Shown: piece by piece, positions 32,583 to 42,296 of the stretch
How positions within the stretch are numbered: position 1 is the stretch's first letter
Layout: each line of letters opens with the position of its first letter
Source of the DNA: Flavobacterium hercynium
GTDB lineage: Bacteria > Bacteroidota > Bacteroidia > Flavobacteriales > Flavobacteriaceae
Assembly (NCBI RefSeq): GCF_002217285.1
Contig: NZ_MUGW01000062.1
Span: forward strand, 123 to 57,216
Direction of reading: 5' to 3'
DNA length: 57,094 bases
Notes under the pieces: generated by a model
What the model saw: the letters and a program-made list of their open reading frames with translations, nothing else
Databases searched by the model: none
What the model was told of the DNA's origin: nothing
Program-made: the position numbers and the translations under genes

Positions 32583-33875
32583 TTGAAAAAAATAATACTA
32601 CTTATATTTCTGTGTTGCATTAGTACATACGGGAAACCCGTTTCAGATAGCATTGCAAATCATTTGAGCTTGCTGAACAACAAGCAGAAAACTATTTTAT
32701 ACGAATTTGAAGTTCTCAAAAACAACGGTTTTAGCACCGATCAGTTTTGGTTAAAACATAAAAGTCAATTTTCAGGATTAACTAATGATCTGAGAGATGA
32801 ACTGGCAAAACAGGTTTTTGAAAATTCTCATATCGAGTATGCTCCGCCAAAAGATTCCGCAGTTAAACTTTGGATGCAGACACAATTTCTAACCAATTGG
32901 ATGTTTTATTTGTCGGCTTTTATAGCTATTTGTGCTCTTGTTGCTTTGTTTAGGAATTATTGGAATATGTTGCTGGATGTTTTAGTAAAGCGCTTAGCGC
33001 CTTTATTCAGGCTTTTATTTTCTCCCGTTTTATTAACGTATGAATTGTTGTTAGTAGGAGTAGCATGTGTTTTTTACGGCTGTACTATTGAAGAGTTTGT
33101 ACTTCGTACCGTAATTATTCATTTTGGATTGTGTTTGTTGTGGAGTCAGTCTACGGCGATCTTTGTAAAAGAATATTGGGTTAAAAAATATTTTTTGGAA
33201 ATAGAGAATAAATTTTGGGGAGTAAATCCGTGGGATGCAATTAAAACGATCTGCCTTCCGGCTATTATTATTACGGGAGCGCTTTTATATGTTTTGTATA
33301 AAGTTCCGGCTGATACTTTCTATAATTATGAGATAGTTTTGTCTTCGCTTACTGCTGTTTATGCTTTACCATTTTGGCGCGTTGTAGAGAAATATTTACA
33401 TCGCATTTTATTTCCTTTTCAAAGTGATCAGAAGGATAGGAGTATAAAATCTTTAGGCGGTTGCACAATTATAGCGCTACTTGCTGTTATTGGTTTGGTA
33501 TTGCAGTGGAATCCTGTTTTTTATAATGTTATCGCAGCATTAATAAGTTTGTTGCTGTTTTCATTTTTAATCTTGTCTTCGAAATTCAATTACAGATATA
33601 ATTTTGCAAACTATTACTATTTACAATTCATAACAATTCTCTTTTTAGGAGCCGTTTTTATGTATGGTTTTCATATTCGCTTAAGCGAAATTGTATGGTT
33701 TTCGTTAATAGCCGGAAGTATCTACATTATGATTAAATACTTTGAGATATTTTCTTTTTTTTCTGATTGGAAAAGAAGTAAAGCCTGGGCTTGGAAATTA
33801 TTAGGCTTCGCGGTGCTATTATGGTTATTGGCTAAGGCAATCTTATATGTTTCTCAAAATCTATATGGTATTTAA
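32583..33875 (+). CDS. Hypothetical polytopic inner-membrane protein
   Basis: I do not recognise this 430-residue protein. It starts at TTG with a cleavable-looking signal peptide (MKKIILLIFLCCISTYGK). A soluble helical stretch of about 80 residues follows (DSIANHLSLLNNKQKTILYEF, FWLKHKSQFSG). From about 105 to the end come roughly ten membrane helices joined by short loops with Trp-Lys-rich ends, for example FVKEYWVKKYFLEIENKFWG and DWKRSKAWAWKLLG. The N-terminal soluble part would face the periplasm. A mechanosensitive-channel-like or transporter role is possible, but no family motif is visible. It stands alone between the ribosomal operon and the convergent AsmA gene. Confidence 0.7.
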   Translation: MKKIILLIFLCCISTYGKPVSDSIANHLSLLNNKQKTILYEFEVLKNNGFSTDQFWLKHKSQFSGLTNDLRDELAKQVFENSHIEYAPPKDSAVKLWMQTQFLTNWMFYLSAFIAICALVALFRNYWNMLLDVLVKRLAPLFRLLFSPVLLTYELLLVGVACVFYGCTIEEFVLRTVIIHFGLCLLWSQSTAIFVKEYWVKKYFLEIENKFWGVNPWDAIKTICLPAIIITGALLYVLYKVPADTFYNYEIVLSSLTAVYALPFWRVVEKYLHRILFPFQSDQKDRSIKSLGGCTIIALLAVIGLVLQWNPVFYNVIAALISLLLFSFLILSSKFNYRYNFANYYYLQFITILFLGAVFMYGFHIRLSEIVWFSLIAGSIYIMIKYFEIFSFFSDWKRSKAWAWKLLGFAVLLWLLAKAILYVSQNLYGI

Positions 33876-33885
33876 TGACATAAAA

Positions 33886-33914
33886 AAAAACTGTTCGTTA
33901 AGAACAGGTTTTTG
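33886..33914. terminator. Terminator between convergent membrane-protein and AsmA genes
   Basis: AAAAACTGTTC pairs with GAACAGGTTTTT with one wobble pair around a short loop, with A and T runs on both sides. It is only four bases from the AsmA stop codon. Confidence 0.8.
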
Positions 33915-33917
33915 TGT

Positions 33918-36653
33918 TTATTCAGTATCTACAGTTTCTGCAAGATCCTCGGTTTTTCGTCCTAGTTTTATTTTAGGATTATCCTGAGTTCCGGTAACCG
34001 TTAAAGGAATTCCAAAAATACCCAAAGGAGGTAATCCTAAACGCATTTTGATGTTTAGTTTTCCATCTAAACTAGATGTTCCTTCGATTCTTGGTCTGAA
34101 ACCTGCAAATTTAAACTTGAAACGTTCTACTGTTACAATATTATTTTTGATCGTACTTTTGATTTCAACTTTTGACAGATCAGGATTTTTAATAGCTTCT
34201 GTACTTGTTTTTTTACTTACTGCATTAAACATTTTCAATCCTCTTATTTTGACATCTTTCACCGCCAGAGTTCCACCACCAACAAGCGAAGGATATACTG
34301 GATCCATGTTTTCGTTTAATCGGCCTTTTAGACGATAATCTAAAGAAACAATTCCTTGTGCTTTTTCAGCTGCACTAACCATTTTCTTGAAAGCGTCAAT
34401 TTCATTGTAAGCTCTTTTAATGTCGAAATCAGATGCTTTTATAGCGTAATCAAAATATGCTTTTTGAGTATTTATAGATTCGTAGCTGCCATTCATTCCA
34501 ACCTTGGTACCAATTAAATTAAAACCGGTATTCTGCATGCTTAATTTACCGTTTTCCATTTTCAGGTTTCCGGTAGCATTTTGAAGTGTTAGTTTGTCAA
34601 AATTTACTTTTTGAGCATTCGCTAATAACTGTAAATTTAAATTTTTTGGAATTACAACAACACCAGTTCCTTTAGTTTCATTGTTTGTTTCTTTTGCGGG
34701 GCTGTTTTCAGGAGCACCAGACATGAATTCATCTACATTGACATAGTGTGCTGAAACTTTAAAAGAACCTCTTAAAACGCCTGTTTTGGTAGTAGCGTAA
34801 TTAAATACATTTTGTAAATAACCATTCATAGCAAAATCAGACTGGCCATAAGCAGCCAGGAAGTTATCAAAGGTCATTTTATCCTGATTGATGGTAAAAA
34901 GTCCTTCTCTGACAATAAATTTCTGAGGTAAATATTCAGATGCGATTCCAATATTTCTTAATTCCAGCGTTCCTTTGTTGTAAAGTTTGCTGTAATTTCC
35001 TTTTTCAGCATCGCTTTGTTTGCCTTTCAAAGCCAGATCCATTTTTACAGAACCATCTAAAGCAAGTCCTTTTTGCGAGAACACTTTGTAAATTCGGGCT
35101 ACGTCAAGCTGACCTTTGGCTTTAATGTCGTAATTTAAATCATCAAAATTGCTTAAATCTGCTGATACATAAACAGGTTTGCCTTCAAAAGTAAATTGAG
35201 CCGGTTTAAGATTGATTTTCAAATCCTGAAAAGTTCCTTTTTGGTTTTCTATCTTAGTTTTAACTACAATATTCGTAATTGGATTTGGGTAATATTTGGT
35301 TTTCAAATATCCATTTTGCAAATCGATTACACCTTTCGTAACCGGAAAAAGATTGTTTTCCTTGTCAAATGTTCCGTTTGCTTTTACATCTCCAACTAAA
35401 ATTCCTTTTAATTGTAAATCAGGAATTCCAAGTCCTTTGTTCAGTTTTTCAAGGTTGATTTTAGCTTTGAAATCAGCATTGATTTTTGACGTTGTCAAGC
35501 CTTCAATATAAAATTTCGATTTTATATAATCCTTCTCTACATTAAGCGATAAGTTTTTAGAATCTACAATCAGTAAATCAGGATTCAGAGAAGGAATAGT
35601 GGTTTTTACGTCCAGATTTAAATTTGAAACAGGAAAAGCACTTTTGTCATAGTTCACAAAACCGTCGACTAACTTTACATCAAGATTTAAGTCCGGAGCA
35701 ATATTTTTTGCAGCAATGTAGTCCCCTTTTAAGGTTAAAAGTAAATCTGTTTTTCCTTTTAATTCCGTTTTAGAAAGCCACGTAATGTATTTCGGAGGAA
35801 AAGCGGTAAAAACATCATACAGATCACTATCATTAGATTTTATAACGAGATTCATGTTGTAACCGTCTTTCAGGAAATTGAAATTCCCTCTGAAATCGAC
35901 TACAAGCTGATTTATTTTCAAGTTGTTTTGCTCAAAAAAGAAGGATAACGAGTTTACGTTTACTTTGGTAATTAAGTCAGCATCAATTTTCTTGTTCATC
36001 AAATACGGTTCGTCTTCATAAACAATATTTAATTTTTCGATTTTAGCTTTTGAGTATAAATCAAAAACAGCTTTATTTAAATCGCCTTTTCCAAGATAAT
36101 TAAAGCCTAAAGCATCAAAATGAACTTTAGTCGACTGATCGTCATAAATTATTTTACTGTTGATGATCTCAATTCGTTCCAGTTTTAAAGAAGCATCAGA
36201 ACTGTCTTTTTGTTTTTCTACCTGAGCAGATGATTTGTAAATGTTGTAATTGGCTTCTCCTTTAGGATTTACTTTTACATTAATATAAGAATCAGACAAA
36301 TAGATTTCGTCAATTTTCACTTCCTTGCTGAAAATTAAGCTGGCAATGTTAATTCCAAAAGAAACCTCTTTTGCGGTAATAAATTTTTCAGATTTATAGG
36401 GAGCAGAACCATTTAGGCTCAGATCATTTAACGTTAAGGTCAAAGAAGGGAAATGATGAAAAAACGACACATAAACATCAGAATAATTAAGCTCGGCGCT
36501 TAATCTTTCGTTAGCCGTTTTCTTAATTTGTTCTTTGATTTTGTCGGCAAAAACAATAGGTGTAATAAATAATAAGCTTAAAATAACAACAAATGTAATG
36601 GAAAGGTATTTTGCTACTTTCAATAGCACCGATTTGTATTTATTTTTTGGCAT
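33918..36653 (-). CDS. AsmA-family membrane-anchored protein
   Basis: AsmA-like proteins span the periplasm and have been linked to phospholipid transport to the outer membrane. This one has 911 residues: a short basic cytosolic start, one membrane helix (about 13-36), an AsmA N-terminal domain with LSAELNYSDVYVSFFHHFPSLTLTLNDLSL, then a long series of beta strands, with a C-terminal AsmA_2 region (about 640-890) with FKMRLGLPPLGIFGIPLTVTG-type residues. The repeated hydrophobic strand pattern predicts an elongated groove. It is monocistronic; CAAAAGTT just upstream is one mismatch from a -7 box on the minus strand. miaE lies 55 bases upstream on the same strand. Confidence 0.85.
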   Translation of the reverse strand: MPKNKYKSVLLKVAKYLSITFVVILSLLFITPIVFADKIKEQIKKTANERLSAELNYSDVYVSFFHHFPSLTLTLNDLSLNGSAPYKSEKFITAKEVSFGINIASLIFSKEVKIDEIYLSDSYINVKVNPKGEANYNIYKSSAQVEKQKDSSDASLKLERIEIINSKIIYDDQSTKVHFDALGFNYLGKGDLNKAVFDLYSKAKIEKLNIVYEDEPYLMNKKIDADLITKVNVNSLSFFFEQNNLKINQLVVDFRGNFNFLKDGYNMNLVIKSNDSDLYDVFTAFPPKYITWLSKTELKGKTDLLLTLKGDYIAAKNIAPDLNLDVKLVDGFVNYDKSAFPVSNLNLDVKTTIPSLNPDLLIVDSKNLSLNVEKDYIKSKFYIEGLTTSKINADFKAKINLEKLNKGLGIPDLQLKGILVGDVKANGTFDKENNLFPVTKGVIDLQNGYLKTKYYPNPITNIVVKTKIENQKGTFQDLKINLKPAQFTFEGKPVYVSADLSNFDDLNYDIKAKGQLDVARIYKVFSQKGLALDGSVKMDLALKGKQSDAEKGNYSKLYNKGTLELRNIGIASEYLPQKFIVREGLFTINQDKMTFDNFLAAYGQSDFAMNGYLQNVFNYATTKTGVLRGSFKVSAHYVNVDEFMSGAPENSPAKETNNETKGTGVVVIPKNLNLQLLANAQKVNFDKLTLQNATGNLKMENGKLSMQNTGFNLIGTKVGMNGSYESINTQKAYFDYAIKASDFDIKRAYNEIDAFKKMVSAAEKAQGIVSLDYRLKGRLNENMDPVYPSLVGGGTLAVKDVKIRGLKMFNAVSKKTSTEAIKNPDLSKVEIKSTIKNNIVTVERFKFKFAGFRPRIEGTSSLDGKLNIKMRLGLPPLGIFGIPLTVTGTQDNPKIKLGRKTEDLAETVDTE

Positions 36654-36708
36654 AACAAAAGTTAGTTAGGATTAGGAATGGTAAATAATTGATAATGATG
36701 GCAAAGCA

Positions 36709-37290
36709 TTATCCGTGTACAGTTTCATTTTTTCCGTAATTGGTAATAATAGAAGTTTCGTATTCAATCCATTCTTTCCAGCGTTTATCGACATCTATAT
36801 TGTCTGCATATTTTTTTGCAAAGCCTAAAAAAGTAGTATAATGACCCGCTTCTGAAATCATAAGATCACGATAAAATTTAGCCAGTTCCTGATCTTTTAT
36901 ATTCTCTGAAAGTACCTTAAAACGTTCACAGCTTCGTGCTTCGATCATAGCAGAAAATAATAAACGATCACAAAGCGCATCTTTACGGCTGCCATCCTTT
37001 TTCATGAATTTAAAAAGTTCATTTACGTAATGATCTTTTCTTTCACGTCCCAAGGTCAAACCTCTTTTCTTTATGATATCATGTACCATTTGCAAGTGCT
37101 CAAGCTCTTCTCTTGCAATAACAAGCATTTCAGTTACTAAGTCCTCTAATTCAGAGTTATAAGTAACCAAACTAATGGCATTCGAAGCTGCTTTTTGTTC
37201 ACACCATGCGTGATCAGTCAAAATTTCTTCGATATTCGATTCAACGATGGTTACCCATCTTGGGTCTGTGGCTAATTTTAATCCTAACAT
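36709..37290 (-). CDS. miaE: tRNA-(2-methylthio-N6-isopentenyl adenosine) hydroxylase MiaE-like
   Basis: MiaE is a non-haem di-iron monooxygenase that hydroxylates the isopentenyl group of ms2i6A37 in tRNA. The ferritin-like ligands are seen as two ExxH-type segments, AREELEHLQM and ISEAGHYTTF, with additional glutamates in DHAWCEQKAA and IEARSCERF. Starting at ATG 37290 (MLGLKLATDPRW) gives 193 residues and the usual family N-terminus; the open frame extends four codons further. A -7 box TAATTTTG lies just upstream. The family also occurs where function has not been tested, so the assignment rests on motifs. Confidence 0.88.
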   Translation of the reverse strand: MLGLKLATDPRWVTIVESNIEEILTDHAWCEQKAASNAISLVTYNSELEDLVTEMLVIAREELEHLQMVHDIIKKRGLTLGRERKDHYVNELFKFMKKDGSRKDALCDRLLFSAMIEARSCERFKVLSENIKDQELAKFYRDLMISEAGHYTTFLGFAKKYADNIDVDKRWKEWIEYETSIITNYGKNETVHG

Positions 37291-37315
37291 AATTCTTTTC
37301 AAAAATTCTACCCTG

Positions 37316-37323
37316 CAAAATTA
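37316..37323 (-). promoter_or_regulatory. -7 promoter box of miaE
   Basis: The minus strand reads TAATTTTG, matching TAnnTTTG, 26 bases before ATG 37290. This supports the shorter reading frame. Confidence 0.6.
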
Positions 37324-37403
37324 GTCTTTTTATAACCGAAAATTAGTAAAGAGGTCTAATTAGTAGTAAAAAATGCATTATTTTGTAGCTTCAAACAAGT
37401 AAA

Positions 37404-38648
37404 ATGAATCAAATAAAAAAACTCTTAATTATTGGTTTTGTCTGGCCGGAACCTAAATCGTCTGCTGCAGGGGGAAGAATGATGCAATTGATCTCTATTT
37501 TTAAACAAAATGGATTTGACATTACATTTGCAAGTCCGGCTTTAGACAGTGATTTTATGGTGGACTTAGCAAGTTATGGCGTTGAAAAAAAGACAATTGA
37601 ACTAAATAATGCCAGTTTTGATTCTTTTATTACCGAACTAAATCCGGATGTTGTTTTATTTGACCGTTTTATGATCGAGGAACAATTTGGCTGGCGCGTT
37701 TCAGAGCAATGTCCAAAAGCGATTCGGTTATTAGATACAGAAGATTTGCATTGTTTAAGAACAGCAAGACAAAAAGCATTTAAAGAAAATAGAACTTTTA
37801 CATTACAGGATTTATTGTCAGAGGAAGTAGCAAAGCGTGAAATTGCCAGTATTCTGAGATGTGATTTATCGTTTATTATTTCTGAATTCGAAATGAAAGT
37901 CCTGAATGATCTTTTTAAAATAGATGCTTCTTTACTTCATTATCTTCCGTTTTTGGTAGATGAAATGACTGAAGATCATTTACTGGAATTACCTCGTTTT
38001 GAAGAACGTAATAATTTTGTCTTCATCGGAAATTTTCTGCACGAACCCAATTGGAACACCGTTCAGTATTTGAAAGAAACCATTTGGCCTTTGCTAAAAA
38101 AACAATTCTCTGAAGCGGTTTTGCAGGTTTATGGCGCATATCCTTCGCAAAAAGTCTTGCAATTGCATCAGCCTAAAAATGGTTTTTTTATTATGGGAAG
38201 GGCGGAAGATGCTAACGAAATTGTAAAACAAGCAAGAGTAGTCCTAGCGCCAATTCGGTTTGGGGCAGGTTTAAAAGGAAAATTATTAGAAGCCATGCAA
38301 TGTGGTACGCCGAGTGTAACCACAACAATTGGTGCCGAAGCAATGCATGCCGATTTACCGTGGAATGGTTTTATAACAGATGATAGCACCGAATTTGCAA
38401 AACAGGCAGCCTCTTTATATCAGGACGAAAAACTATGGCTGCAATCTCAGAAAAACGGAATCGCGATCGTAAATGAGTGTTATCAAAAAAACAACTACGC
38501 TTCTGAATTAATCAGTGTCGTAACTTCTTTGCTAAATGATGCTGAAAATCATCGTCTCAATAACTTTATGGGAAGTTTGTTGCAGCATCATACCTTAAAA
38601 AGCACTAAGTACATGGCAAAATGGATCGAAGCTAAAAACAAAAATTAA
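37404..38648 (+). CDS. Glycosyltransferase (GT4-like, GT-B fold)
   Basis: This 414-residue cytosolic protein has a GT-B layout. The N-terminal Rossmann part begins KKLLIIGFVWPEPKSSAAGGRMMQLISIFKQ, and the C-terminal nucleotide-sugar domain contains NNFVFIGNFLHEPNWNTVQYL, VLQVYGAYPSQKV and the donor-binding segment VVLAPIRFGAGLKGKLLEAMQCGTPSVTT. The EAMQCGTP stretch matches the conserved glutamate region of GT4 enzymes. Substrate and product are unknown; it stands alone and not in a polysaccharide cluster. Its stop codon overlaps that of the opposing AraC regulator by four bases (TTAA). Confidence 0.85.
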   Translation: MNQIKKLLIIGFVWPEPKSSAAGGRMMQLISIFKQNGFDITFASPALDSDFMVDLASYGVEKKTIELNNASFDSFITELNPDVVLFDRFMIEEQFGWRVSEQCPKAIRLLDTEDLHCLRTARQKAFKENRTFTLQDLLSEEVAKREIASILRCDLSFIISEFEMKVLNDLFKIDASLLHYLPFLVDEMTEDHLLELPRFEERNNFVFIGNFLHEPNWNTVQYLKETIWPLLKKQFSEAVLQVYGAYPSQKVLQLHQPKNGFFIMGRAEDANEIVKQARVVLAPIRFGAGLKGKLLEAMQCGTPSVTTTIGAEAMHADLPWNGFITDDSTEFAKQAASLYQDEKLWLQSQKNGIAIVNECYQKNNYASELISVVTSLLNDAENHRLNNFMGSLLQHHTLKSTKYMAKWIEAKNKN

Positions 38649-39523
38649 GCTTCAGCTTTGCCAAAACCAACAGTTTCGCGATACAACTGAGGTGATACGT
38701 CAGCATTTGTTTTAAAAAAGCGGCTAAAATAATGTTCGTCATCGTAACCCAATTCGTAAGCAATCTCTTTTACAGATTTATTGGTCATGTACAATTCTCT
38801 TTTGGCTTCGATTATAATGCGTTCGGCAATTAGATCTGTCAGGGTTTTGTTGAAATAATTCTTCGATAATTTGGCGAGTGCTTTTGCAGAAATGTTGAGC
38901 ATATCAGCATAATTACCTGCAGAATGTTTGGTTTTGAAATTCAGTTCAATCGCATCTATTAAACTTTGTAAAATTAGCGGCTCTTTAGCATCTGGAACAG
39001 CGTTCATCTCTTCAAGCTGTTGGTTTTTTAGTCTCGAGGCGGTGATTAAAAAGATTTTTAAATAAGAAATTAGCAATTCATATTGCGCTAATTCAGAATT
39101 TTGCATTTCAATTTTCATCTGATCAAGAACCATTTTAAAAGTTGTTGCAGCTTCCTCTGTAATTATTGTAAATGGTGGCTGATAAACATTGTTGAATAAA
39201 ACGCCATTGCAGGAAACTTCTTTTTGATGGTAATGAATACAATAAAAATCAGGGTGAAAGTGAATTGCGATTCCTTCAATTGGTTCGTTTACACAAAGCA
39301 TAAAAGGCTGATAAGGAGAGAAGGCGAGGAGCGAGTTTTCTTCAAATTGATGCTCTGCAAAATCCGCTTTCACTTTGCCTTTTCCTTTGGTAATCCAAAT
39401 TAAAGAAAAATAATTATTACGTTGTAAATGATCAAAATGACTATTGTCGCCAAACGGAAGCAGTTTAAAAGCCAGATTACCTGTTTGTGGATTAATCAGG
39501 GTATAAACATTTTGATTGCTCAT
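38645..39523 (-). CDS. AraC-family transcriptional regulator
   Basis: The 292-residue protein has an N-terminal cupin-like sensor domain (about 1-160, with FSLIWITKGKGKVKADFAEH and GIAIHFHPDFYCIHYHQKE, rich in histidines). The C-terminal double helix-turn-helix (about 190-285) contains NYADMLNISAKALAKLSKNYFNKTLTDLIAERIIIEAKREL and VKEIAYELGYDDEHYFSRFFKTNADVSPQLYRE. The AhpD-like gene lies 80 bases upstream on the same strand and is a plausible target. The sensor ligand is unknown. A near-consensus box GAAATATA lies upstream. Confidence 0.9.
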   Translation of the reverse strand: MSNQNVYTLINPQTGNLAFKLLPFGDNSHFDHLQRNNYFSLIWITKGKGKVKADFAEHQFEENSLLAFSPYQPFMLCVNEPIEGIAIHFHPDFYCIHYHQKEVSCNGVLFNNVYQPPFTIITEEAATTFKMVLDQMKIEMQNSELAQYELLISYLKIFLITASRLKNQQLEEMNAVPDAKEPLILQSLIDAIELNFKTKHSAGNYADMLNISAKALAKLSKNYFNKTLTDLIAERIIIEAKRELYMTNKSVKEIAYELGYDDEHYFSRFFKTNADVSPQLYRETVGFGKAEA

Positions 39524-39603
39524 GTTAAATGCTGTTTTTTGGAAATATAAAGATAGTCATGAAACGATTCACAACTATCTTTATAGCTTGTTTTTTGTTT
39601 GAA

Positions 39604-40155
39604 TTATTTTTGTAATTCCAAAGCTGGAACCGCTGGGAAATCAATTTCTGTATTCGCAGTATTGTTGAAATAGTTCGTTAAAACATTCAAAGCTACATGT
39701 GCTACAGTTTCTGCAATTTCTGCTTCAGAAAGACCTGCATTTTTTACTGCGTTTACATCTTCATTGCTTACTAATCCGTTTTTAGAAATTAATGTTTTAG
39801 CAAATTGAAGGATAGCTGCTGTTTTTGCATCACTAGAGTCTCCTGTTCTTGCATCGTGTAAAACTTGTGGATCGGTTTTTAATAATTTACCTCCAATAAA
39901 AGTGTGAGCCGCTACACAGTAATCACATGAATTGCTTTCTGAAACTGTCAAAGCTAATAATTCGCCTGTTTTTGCATTTAGTTTTCCGTGGCTTAATGCG
40001 CCGCTAAAGTTTAAGTATCCTTCTAAAACTGCTGGAGAATTCCCCATTGTTCTCATCATGTTAGGAACAACGCCAAGTTTAGCTTGTACGGCATTGAATA
40101 AATCTTTAGTTTTTCCTGTTGCTTCTTCTGGGTTTAATGCTATTAATCGTGTCAT
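39604..40155 (-). CDS. AhpD-like / carboxymuconolactone decarboxylase family protein
   Basis: This 183-residue cytosolic protein carries the AhpD active-site set: E73, C77-DY-C80 and H84 in VSESNSCDYCVAAHTFIG. AhpD-like proteins use the CxxC pair in peroxidase-type disulphide exchange, whereas true carboxymuconolactone decarboxylases lack it, so a redox role is favoured. The N-terminal region has KLGVVPNMMRTMGNSPAVLEGYLNF, common in the peroxidase-related subgroup. It is followed by the AraC regulator, which may control it. The upstream sequence has CATCTTTG on the minus strand, one mismatch from a -7 box. Confidence 0.88.
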   Translation of the reverse strand: MTRLIALNPEEATGKTKDLFNAVQAKLGVVPNMMRTMGNSPAVLEGYLNFSGALSHGKLNAKTGELLALTVSESNSCDYCVAAHTFIGGKLLKTDPQVLHDARTGDSSDAKTAAILQFAKTLISKNGLVSNEDVNAVKNAGLSEAEIAETVAHVALNVLTNYFNNTANTEIDFPAVPALELQK

Positions 40156-40300
40156 CTTATTTAATTTTTATGTTATTAATTAGTTGTTGTCTTTTGACAT
40201 TACAAAGATGCGACGATGACAGATTTTAGAACATGGAGAATTTACGCCATGTAATGGACAATTTTCCCTGAGGTGTTTTTTGTGAAGAAAAAGTATAAAA

Positions 40301-40333
40301 AAAACAGGCTTTCCCTTAGAGAAAGCCTGTTTT
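40301..40333 (-). terminator. Terminator of the M1 aminopeptidase gene
   Basis: AAAACAGGCTTTC pairs with GAAAGCCTGTTTT around CCTTAGA, and on the minus strand the right side is followed by TTTT. It lies 20 bases beyond the stop codon. Confidence 0.92.
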
Positions 40334-40353
40334 GAAGTTGTGTGATGAAGAAT

Positions 40354-42204
40354 TTATTTCAATAAATCTCCAACAGCTAAGGTTGTTGTTTGGTGGTATC
40401 CTGGTTTTGCTTTTTCAAATATCTCTTTTGCCCAGGCTTTTCCTTCCGGAGTTTTAGCTAATTCTTTATATAGCATCATTACAGATCCTGTTCTGCTAAT
40501 TCCGATTAAAAATTGTTCAATTGCAGGATTTGCAGCTTTGTATTGATGACGAATTGCCTGCACGAACCATTGACGTTTTATAATGAAATTGCCGCCTTTT
40601 GTAAAGTTAAATTCACCATCGATCGCTTCCATTTCTTTTGAAGTAATATCTGTTGGAAGATGATCAATGAAATATTGTTTTTCACTGGTTGTTGTGATTT
40701 TTTGGTTCAATCCTTTTAGACCTGTTTCTCTCCAGCTTTTTTGGATTTTATCAATTGCATCAAAATCAGCAGAACTTACAGTAGTTATGTTTGAAGGAAT
40801 TCCCGGTTTGTAAATCCAGTCTTCTAATTTTATTTTATCAGCCAGAGCTTTATCATCTTTAATAAGATTTTCATTCAAATACTTTACAAAATCTTCTGTA
40901 GTTATTGACTGAAAAGCATGTGCATCAAAATAATTTTTAATAAAAACATCAAATTTTTCACGACCAACAGCATTTTCAATAACTCTTAAAAAAGCATATC
41001 CTTTTACATAAGGAATTAAACTGATTCCGTCATCAGGATTTCTTCCTGTTAAAGAAACTTTCAATCTCGTATCAGGATTTGTATCTCCATATTCGGCAAC
41101 ATTATCAACTAGTTCTTTACGAGTGATAACGTTTTGCATTTCAAATTCTTTCTTTCCAAAAATAGCTTCTCCAATTCGATGTTCTACATAAGTTGTAAAA
41201 CCTTCGTTTAACCAAATATCATCCCAAGTTGCGTTTGTAACTAAGTTTCCGCTCCAGCTATGGCCTAATTCATGTGCTAATAAGCTAGTTAACGAACGAT
41301 CTCCGGCAATAACGCCCGGAGTTAAAAATGTTAGGTTTGGATTTTCCATTCCGCCGTAAGGGAAACTTGGAGGTAGAACCAAAACATCGTAACGTCCCCA
41401 ACGGTATGGTCCGTAAAGTTTTTCAGCAGCTACAACCATATTTCCAAGTTCAGCAAATTCCCAAGCTGATTTTTTCAGCATTGAAGGTTCTGCGTAAACT
41501 CCGGTTCTGTTGTCGATAGATTGAAATTCTAAATCTCCCACAGCAATTGCCATTAAATAAGATGGAATAGCTTTGTCTTGTTTGAAAGTATAAACTCCAG
41601 TATCATTTTTCTTCTGCGGATTTACGGCGCTCATTACGGCTAATAAATCTTTAGGAACGGTAACTTTTGCATCGTATGTAAAACGAACTCCCGGCGAATC
41701 CTGGCATGGAATCCACGTGCGGGACCAAATACTTTCTCCTTGTGAGAATAAGAAAGGTTTCTTTTTATCTGCAGTTTGTGCAGGAGTAAGCCATTGCAAT
41801 GCGACAGCGTCTTTACTTGTTTTATAATAAATATTGACTTTGGTTGTCGTTGGTTCGATAGTCACGTGAAGTGCTTTTCCGTGAAACTCAACTTCTTTTC
41901 CTAATTCAAATTTTGTTTCTTTTTCTTCGTCACCCAACGTTACTTTAGTAATCTCAAGTGTATTTTCGTCAAATATAATTTCGTTTCCTTTGCTAATGTT
42001 GTCAATATCCCAAGAAGCTTTTCCGGTAAGGGTTTGTGTGTCAAAATCAACTTTTACATCAAGATCCAAGTGTTTTACAACGGCAAGTTCCGGTTTAGCA
42101 AAAGTATGTTCATCTTTAACAGTTGTTGCTGCGGTTTCGGCAGTCTCTTTCTTCTGACAAGCCAGAACAGATAGGAATAAGATTAGTAAGCAGGTTTTTT
42201 TCAT
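40354..42204 (-). CDS. M1-family metallo-aminopeptidase lipoprotein (LTA4-hydrolase-like)
   Basis: A 616-residue zinc aminopeptidase with a lipoprotein signal (C16 in VLAC). The zinc site is H311-E312-LG-H315 with E334 nineteen residues after the second histidine (LNEGFTTYVEHR). The exopeptidase motif reads YGGMENPNLTF. A C-terminal helical domain (about 450-616) of the leukotriene A4 hydrolase type follows, with PGIPSN and RQWFVQAIRHQYK. As a lipoprotein it probably works in the periplasm or at the surface, degrading peptides for nutrition. The gene has its own terminator and is separated by another from the pdh genes. Confidence 0.93.
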   Translation of the reverse strand: MKKTCLLILFLSVLACQKKETAETAATTVKDEHTFAKPELAVVKHLDLDVKVDFDTQTLTGKASWDIDNISKGNEIIFDENTLEITKVTLGDEEKETKFELGKEVEFHGKALHVTIEPTTTKVNIYYKTSKDAVALQWLTPAQTADKKKPFLFSQGESIWSRTWIPCQDSPGVRFTYDAKVTVPKDLLAVMSAVNPQKKNDTGVYTFKQDKAIPSYLMAIAVGDLEFQSIDNRTGVYAEPSMLKKSAWEFAELGNMVVAAEKLYGPYRWGRYDVLVLPPSFPYGGMENPNLTFLTPGVIAGDRSLTSLLAHELGHSWSGNLVTNATWDDIWLNEGFTTYVEHRIGEAIFGKKEFEMQNVITRKELVDNVAEYGDTNPDTRLKVSLTGRNPDDGISLIPYVKGYAFLRVIENAVGREKFDVFIKNYFDAHAFQSITTEDFVKYLNENLIKDDKALADKIKLEDWIYKPGIPSNITTVSSADFDAIDKIQKSWRETGLKGLNQKITTTSEKQYFIDHLPTDITSKEMEAIDGEFNFTKGGNFIIKRQWFVQAIRHQYKAANPAIEQFLIGISRTGSVMMLYKELAKTPEGKAWAKEIFEKAKPGYHQTTTLAVGDLLK

Positions 42205-42240
42205 TTTGTTTTGTATTGGATTGAAGAATCTAAAGTAATA

Positions 42241-42275
42241 AAAAAATCCCGTTCTGATTTATCAGAACGGGATCT
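42241..42275 (-). terminator. Terminator of pdhC
   Basis: ATCCCGTTCTGAT pairs perfectly with ATCAGAACGGGAT around two bases (a four-base loop in practice), followed on the minus strand by seven T. Confidence 0.95.
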
Positions 42276-42296
42276 AAATATGTAAAAACAATCGAT

